From Chloroflexota bacterium (GTDB taxonomy: Bacteria; Chloroflexota; Anaerolineae; B4-G1; SLSP01): a stretch of DNA of 9,163 nucleotides. Position numbers and translations under genes: made by a program. The notes beneath the pieces are model-generated. The model was not told where the DNA came from. It searched no databases and saw only the letters and a program-made list of their open reading frames with translations. The DNA is taken from NCBI GenBank assembly GCA_009908585.1, contig JAAAOZ010000092.1, forward strand, positions 1 to 9,163, read 5' to 3'. Positions 5,464 through 9,163 of this stretch are shown in pieces. Every line of letters begins with the position of its first letter. Position 1 is the stretch's first letter.

Positions 5464-7182
5464 TCAATTCTGCGTCGCGACCGAGGTCTCACTTGATCCC
5501 GATGAAAACTCGTCGGAGCGAATCCGGTCGTAGGTCGTGAACCAACTCAGCAACTCCTCCTGACGACGTTGGACATCAGCCTCTTGCTGCTGTTGACTGT
5601 ACTCCATTTGATGTTCTGAGATCTTAGATTGGACCTTTTGAGGATGGCGGAGCCACTTAAGCTCGAACCTCCCCATCGGCCCAGCCGTCTCCAACATCAC
5701 GTGGCCATAATCCAACAATCGCGGCAGAATGCCGGGAATCTCAAAGCTGATATTCTGAATGTTATCCAATAAGGCATCTTTGCGACTCGATTGCAATAAT
5801 AAGGGCCTTTGCTCGACCAACACGATCCGACTGGGGGTCAATTGGAAATAATCGTTACGCCAGTCTTCGACAAACCACAACAGGCCGCCAAATAATAACG
5901 CTTCCACAAAGAGCCATAAGAAGAATATCCATAACATCTCCGAGCCACGGAAGCCACTCATAAAATAGAGCGTGCCACCGACCGTCAGGATCGTCAAGGG
6001 AAGAAAAATCCGCAGATACCGCATAAACCCTGGAAACCAAAAACGGCGCCACAAAATGCTCTTACCATCCTCACTGACCGACCACGCTGGAGGGAAGAGA
6101 TAGTCCCATAGCGAGCTAAAAATCACTTTGATGATGTTGGGACGTGGTGTAGGTTCAGGGGCCAAGTCTGGTGTTTCGGGAGGCGGAAGTTCGCCAACTT
6201 CCATGCGTTGGACAAGCGAGCGGCGAATGGAGCTTTGCGTCTGCAACACTGACAACGCCCGCGAGCGCTCAATCTGCCGGAAGATCACCTCGCGCAGATG
6301 CGAGGGCTGCGGCACGCGCGACATATCGACCTGCACCATATCACCGGCGGTCTGGAGCACGAGGTCACCGTAGTTCAGCAAACTGGCGGGCAGACCAGAC
6401 CGCACTTCGTAGATATCTTCGATGTTGTTGAGAAAAGTCTCCTCAAAATTTTCCGAGAAGGGCCACACCCGCTCAATGTGCGCTACGCGCTGCGTGGTCA
6501 GGACGAAGAAATCATCCCGCCAGTTCAAATACTCCCACGTAATCAATAGGAACAAGGCCAAAATTGGGATGGCCATCACCACCGCACCGATGGTCAAAAT
6601 CACGCCGGAGGCGGTCGCCAGCGCGTAGAAGACGGGCAACAACAGGAGCAAGAGGAGAAAAGGCGGCAACGTCTGACGAAGCAGCCGAGACCAGTGCCGG
6701 CGCACGGCGAAGATGACCCACTCGTCATCACGCAGCCAGTCGAAGTCCGGCAGTTCCTGACGCTGCTCAATTTCGGGGCGGACGCTCAGGTGACGGCGGA
6801 GATAACTCCGCTCCGAAGCGACGTCCTCGAAGTCCTCGTGGCGCAGGAAAAGCACGCGGGTCTCGCGCATGGCCACAGCGGTGACATCGTGAAACTCGCC
6901 GACCAACAGCCCGGTCTCGCCCATCGAATCACCAGCGGTCAAATCGCCCACCTGGTGCGTCCGGCCCTCCTGATCGATGTGCGTCAATCGCACTCGTCCC
7001 TCTAAGATGAAGTAGAGGCGATCGGAAAGCTCCCCCTGCTGGAATAGCCATTCCCCGCGATTATACGCCTGCACCTGAACCAGCTTCGCCAGCCGGTAAA
7101 GCTCTAGCTCTCCCCGCTCATCGGCGAGATCCTCAAACAATGGGACTTGCTTTAGCTTTTCGACAATCTCTTGTGGCTTCAT
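5464..7182 (-). CDS. Membrane protein: cNMP-binding-like domain plus two bacterial PH-like modules
   Basis: 572 residues; no gene name recognised. Residues about 10-130 form a cyclic-nucleotide-binding-like fold (PLFEDL, RGEWLFQQGELSDRLYFILEGRVRL, then GDSMGETGLLVGEFHDV). The Glu of the phosphate cassette is there (Glu89), but the usual Arg before ATV-A appears to be His98/Asp99, so classical cAMP binding is doubtful. Two hydrophobic helices (172-190, 194-216) lead into a bPH2/DUF304-like domain (about 218-305: WRDDFFVLTTQRVAHIE, LNNIEDI, LLNYGDLVLQTAG). A Pro-rich linker (330-348) precedes a second copy: helices at 390-408 and 415-437, then WRNDYFQLTPSRIVLVEQ, LLDNIQNI and LLDYGHVMLETAG (441-501). 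A Gln-rich coiled coil (about 520-550) and a Ser-rich tail end the protein. There is no DNA-binding helix-turn-helix, so it is not a CRP-type regulator. Both soluble ends are probably cytoplasmic. Its role is unknown; def follows 31 bp downstream. No Shine-Dalgarno precedes the ATG. Confidence 0.85.
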   Translation of the reverse strand: MKPQEIVEKLKQVPLFEDLADERGELELYRLAKLVQVQAYNRGEWLFQQGELSDRLYFILEGRVRLTHIDQEGRTHQVGDLTAGDSMGETGLLVGEFHDVTAVAMRETRVLFLRHEDFEDVASERSYLRRHLSVRPEIEQRQELPDFDWLRDDEWVIFAVRRHWSRLLRQTLPPFLLLLLLLPVFYALATASGVILTIGAVVMAIPILALFLLITWEYLNWRDDFFVLTTQRVAHIERVWPFSENFEETFLNNIEDIYEVRSGLPASLLNYGDLVLQTAGDMVQVDMSRVPQPSHLREVIFRQIERSRALSVLQTQSSIRRSLVQRMEVGELPPPETPDLAPEPTPRPNIIKVIFSSLWDYLFPPAWSVSEDGKSILWRRFWFPGFMRYLRIFLPLTILTVGGTLYFMSGFRGSEMLWIFFLWLFVEALLFGGLLWFVEDWRNDYFQLTPSRIVLVEQRPLLLQSSRKDALLDNIQNISFEIPGILPRLLDYGHVMLETAGPMGRFELKWLRHPQKVQSKISEHQMEYSQQQQEADVQRRQEELLSWFTTYDRIRSDEFSSGSSETSVATQN

Positions 7183-7189
7183 AGAATTT

Positions 7190-7219
7190 ATTATACCATA
7201 ATCTGAAAATTTATAACAA
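7190..7219 (-). promoter_or_regulatory. Proximal promoter giving a probable leaderless transcript
   Basis: On the minus strand TATAAT (7195-7190), preceded by TGG (a TGn extended -10), sits 18 bp after TTGTTA (7219-7214, four of six). The -10 box ends seven bases before the ATG at 7182, so transcription would start at or next to the start codon. The sequence between them (AAATTC-like, A/T-rich) has no Shine-Dalgarno, which fits a leaderless message for the cNMP/PH-like membrane protein. Confidence 0.6.
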
Positions 7220-7261
7220 CTTTAGAATATTGCCAAGGAAGAAAACTCCGATTTCAACCTT

Positions 7262-7290
7262 ATGATAGCATCGTTCGTTCCACTGGTCAA
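7262..7290 (-). promoter_or_regulatory. Possible distal promoter for the same minus-strand genes
   Basis: TTGACC (7290-7285) and TATCAT (7267-7262) on the minus strand each match the sigma-70 consensus at five of six positions, with an ideal 17-bp spacer. A transcript starting near 7255 would have a leader of about 73 nt. Together with the proximal box it suggests two start sites for the membrane protein, def and Mrp genes. Seen by eye only. Confidence 0.4.
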
Positions 7291-7309
7291 TTTTTCCACT
7301 TTGTTTTTC

Positions 7310-7333
7310 CCTCACTTGGACTATACTGAGAGC
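7310..7333 (+). repeat. 24-bp shared intergenic sequence, copy 2
   Basis: It reads CCTCACTTGGACTATACTGA followed by GAGC, and matches 3550-3573 at 20 of 24 positions. The central TATACT (7322-7327) is also the best -10 candidate for the plus-strand kinase gene, with a weak TTGTTT 15 bp upstream. Transcription would begin near 7334, about 75 nt before the kinase start. Confidence 0.5.
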
Positions 7334-7360
7334 ATACCCCAAAACCCTGCAAACCAGATC

Positions 7361-7385
7361 AGGTTTTCCGATACTGGAACTACCT
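7361..7385 (+). other. Small hairpin in the kinase leader
   Basis: AGGT (7361-7364) pairs with ACCT (7382-7385), and TTCC (7366-7369) pairs with GGAA (7376-7379), with a small internal loop and a 6-nt tip. It ends about 10 nt before the AAAAAGG ribosome site at 7394-7400. It may affect translation, but an 8-bp interrupted stem can arise by chance. Confidence 0.3.
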
Positions 7386-7408
7386 AAAAGCGCAAAAAGG
7401 ACATGGCT

Positions 7409-8242
7409 ATGCCAACCATCGGTCGATACGAAGTCGAAGAGCAGTTGGGAGAAGGCGGGATGGCTGTAGTGTACGCGGCTCACGATCCCTACGTCAGGCG
7501 TCAGGTCGCCATCAAAGTGTTGGCCTATCAATGGACGACCGATGAGCTGTTTCGGGAATATTTCCAGCGTGAAGCGGAGGTCATCGCCGCGCTGGAGCAC
7601 GAGTGCATCGTGCCGGTCTTCGATTTCGGCTGGCACGGGGTGCAACCCTACATCGTGATGCGCTATATGGCCGGCGGATCGCTGGAGGATCAACTGCGAG
7701 ACACTTCGATGCCCCTATCAACGATAGCGGCCATCATCGGTCGCGTGGCAGAAGGATTGGACGCGGCGCACGCCAGCGACATCATTCATCGCGATGTCAA
7801 ACCCTCGAACGTCCTCTTCGATAACGACGAGAAAGCCTATCTCTCGGATTTTGGGCTTGCCAAGCTGTTGGCGCGGACCGGCGCCGGTGACGAAGGTTGG
7901 CTCGTCGGCACGCCGGAGTATATGAGCCCAGAGCAAGTCCGAGGCGAGGAGGTGGACGGGCGCGCCGACATCTACGGATTGGGCGCGCTGCTCTATCGCG
8001 TGCTGGCGGATGAAGTGGCCTTCCCCGGTGAGACAACCACGCTCCGCGTGCAAGCCCATGTCGAGAAACCGGCCCCTGATCTCACTAAAATCCGTCCAGA
8101 TCTCCAATCGGCCTGGGGCGAGATCATCCGTAAGGCGATGGCCAAAGCGCCGGAGGATCGCTACGCAACGGCGGGGGAGTTGGCGCAGGAGGTGCAAGAA
8201 GTGGCATCGGGACGTTGGTATCTGCGCAAACTCGTTATGTGA
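7409..8242 (+). CDS. Hanks-type Ser/Thr protein kinase, catalytic domain only
   Basis: 277 residues from the ATG at 7409; the ATG at 7403 is only two bases from the AAAAAGG ribosome site, whereas 7409 has the usual spacing. It transfers phosphate from ATP to Ser/Thr of proteins. All catalytic elements are intact: glycine loop GEGGMAVVY (14-22), VAIK with Lys36, the helix-C Glu55 in REAEVIAAL, HRDVKPSN (127-134, catalytic Asp129), DFGLA (147-151) and activation segment GTPEYMSPEQV (167-177). HRD makes it an RD kinase, of the kind usually switched on by activation-loop phosphorylation. It lacks the transmembrane helix and the PASTA, WD40 or TPR sensor common in bacterial relatives, so it should be cytosolic and may need a partner for input. 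It is divergent from the cNMP/PH-like gene, and the M20 peptidase follows after 63 bp without a terminator, so the two may be co-transcribed. Confidence 0.95.
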   Translation: MPTIGRYEVEEQLGEGGMAVVYAAHDPYVRRQVAIKVLAYQWTTDELFREYFQREAEVIAALEHECIVPVFDFGWHGVQPYIVMRYMAGGSLEDQLRDTSMPLSTIAAIIGRVAEGLDAAHASDIIHRDVKPSNVLFDNDEKAYLSDFGLAKLLARTGAGDEGWLVGTPEYMSPEQVRGEEVDGRADIYGLGALLYRVLADEVAFPGETTTLRVQAHVEKPAPDLTKIRPDLQSAWGEIIRKAMAKAPEDRYATAGELAQEVQEVASGRWYLRKLVM

Positions 8243-8305
8243 TTTGAAAACTTCCCCCGGAAGCACACCCTATCCACAAATCTTACTCAATCGGAGGTAT
8301 AGACA

Positions 8306-9163
8306 ATGAAACCAATCACCTATGCGCGTGAAGAACGCGAAAAGTTCGTCGCGGAACTCAAGGAGTTCCTGAGCATTCCCAGCATCAGCACGCAGCCGGA
8401 GCACAAGGAGCACATCGAGGAGGCGGCCACTTGGCTGCGAGATCAATTGCTGGCCGCCGGCTTCCCCACCGCCAAGGTGATGGATACGCCGCGCCACCCC
8501 GTCGTCACCGCCGAGTGGATGGCCGCCGGCCCGGACGCGCCCACCGTCCTCATCTACGGCCATTACGACGTGCAGCCGCCCGATCCGCTCGACCTGTGGG
8601 ATACCCCGCCCTTCGATCCCACCATCATCGACGACGACATCTTCGCGCGCGGCGCCTCGGACGACAAAGGGCAGTTGTTGGCTCACGTCAAGGCCGCCGA
8701 GGCCTTCAAGGAGACAGCAGGCCTGCCTCCCGTCAACCTCAAATGCCTCTTTGAGGGCGAGGAAGAGATCGGCAGCATAAGCCTCGCGCCCTTTATGGAG
8801 GCCCATCGCGACCTGCTGGCCGCCGACATCGCCGTCATCTCCGACACGCACATCTTGGGCAAGGAGACGCCGTCCATCGTCTACGCGCTGCGCGGCCTCG
8901 CCTACATCGAGGTGAAGATCACGGGGCCATCCTACGATCTCCACTCTGGCATCTACGGCGGGGCGGTCGAAAATCCCATCAACGCGCTCTGCCGGATGAT
9001 CAGCCAGATGCAGGATGCGGAGGGGCACATCACGGTGCCCGGTTTCTACGATCAGGTGCGCGCGTTGGGCGAGGAGGAACGCGCGGAGTTAGCCAAAGTT
9101 CCCTTCGACCGCGCGGCGTGGTTGGAGGAGGCCGGCGTGCCCACCGACTGGGGCGAGCCGACC
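8306..9163 (+). CDS. M20-family dipeptidase/metallopeptidase (N-terminal part, runs off the window)
   Basis: The frame is open from the ATG at 8306 to the last base, giving 286 residues of an expected 450 or so. The start is set by GGAGGT (8293-8298) seven bases upstream. It belongs to the two-zinc M20 peptidases closest in style to carnosine/non-specific dipeptidases: YGHYDVQPP with His86 and Asp88, ARGASDDKG with bridging Asp119, EGEEEIGS with general-base Glu153 and ligand Glu154, and SDT with Asp180. The lid/dimerisation domain begins near residue 195 (RGLAYIEVKITGP, then LHSGIYGGAVENPINAL). It probably hydrolyses short peptides in the cytosol. The last metal-binding histidine lies beyond the window and cannot be checked. 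No stop codon or frameshift is seen. Exact substrate unknown; related hydrolases (ArgE, DapE) are less likely given the PPDPLDLWDTPPF segment typical of dipeptidases. Confidence 0.93.
   Translation, partial: MKPITYAREEREKFVAELKEFLSIPSISTQPEHKEHIEEAATWLRDQLLAAGFPTAKVMDTPRHPVVTAEWMAAGPDAPTVLIYGHYDVQPPDPLDLWDTPPFDPTIIDDDIFARGASDDKGQLLAHVKAAEAFKETAGLPPVNLKCLFEGEEEIGSISLAPFMEAHRDLLAADIAVISDTHILGKETPSIVYALRGLAYIEVKITGPSYDLHSGIYGGAVENPINALCRMISQMQDAEGHITVPGFYDQVRALGEEERAELAKVPFDRAAWLEEAGVPTDWGEPT

Noticed and set aside
7338..7385. Part of the minus strand (AACCTGATCTGG) looks like the core of a TPP riboswitch, with CTGAGAG nearby.
   Set aside because: The two elements are on opposite strands and in the wrong order, the conserved 3' GCGTAGGGA-like part is missing, and no thiamine gene follows.
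8251..8263. CTTCC-CCC-GGAAG hairpin after the kinase gene.
   Set aside because: A five-base-pair stem without a T-tract is too weak to call a terminator.
8270..9028. A 252-codon open frame on the minus strand opposite the M20 peptidase.
   Set aside because: It is antisense to a clear enzyme with intact motifs, and its translation resembles no family; high GC produces such frames.

Overview
The window is about 9.2 kb of moderately GC-rich bacterial DNA with long genes and short gaps, and I see no insertion sequences, tRNA, rRNA or CRISPR. The best guess for the source is a member of the Chloroflexota (Anaerolineae-like). This rests on a cyanobacterial/plant-style GlgC, a membrane protein joining a cyclic-nucleotide-binding-like domain to bacterial PH-like domains, a proline/threonine-rich linker in a secreted propeller protein, and a peptide deformylase with an acidic insert. 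This is inference from gene style, not a marker-gene assignment.

Layout, left to right. (1) Positions 1-495, plus strand: the C-terminal part of an ABC-transporter solute-binding protein of the NMT1/THI5 type, cut by the window edge. (2) Positions 496-649: a gap holding a spaced 13-bp inverted repeat and a central palindrome. (3) Positions 650-2110, plus: a probable surface lipoprotein with a two-component-regulator-type beta-propeller and a C-terminal Ig/carboxypeptidase-regulatory-like domain. (4) A 15-bp perfect hairpin at 2134-2170, a bidirectional terminator between convergent genes. (5) Positions 2196-3458, minus: glgC, with a plausible TATAAT promoter upstream. (6) A minus-strand cluster at 7182-3678: a membrane protein with a cNMP-binding-like domain plus two PH-like modules, then peptide deformylase (def), then an Mrp/ApbC Fe-S carrier ATPase. 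It ends at a clear intrinsic terminator at 3601-3631. (7) A 220-bp divergent promoter region. (8) Positions 7409-8242, plus: a small, soluble Hanks-type Ser/Thr kinase, followed 63 bp later by an M20 metallopeptidase that runs off the right edge.

How the genes may work together: most are housekeeping (glycogen precursor synthesis, N-terminal protein processing, Fe-S cluster delivery, peptide breakdown). The divergent kinase and the cNMP-like/PH-like membrane protein are the two signalling-type genes and share a control region. No multi-gene defence or mobile system is visible. The least ordinary signals are the duplicated membrane module under a cNMP-like domain that seems to lack its phosphate-binding arginine, a likely leaderless start for that gene, and a 24-bp sequence (20/24 identical) present once in each of the two main promoter regions (upstream of glgC and in the kinase/membrane-protein divergent gap).
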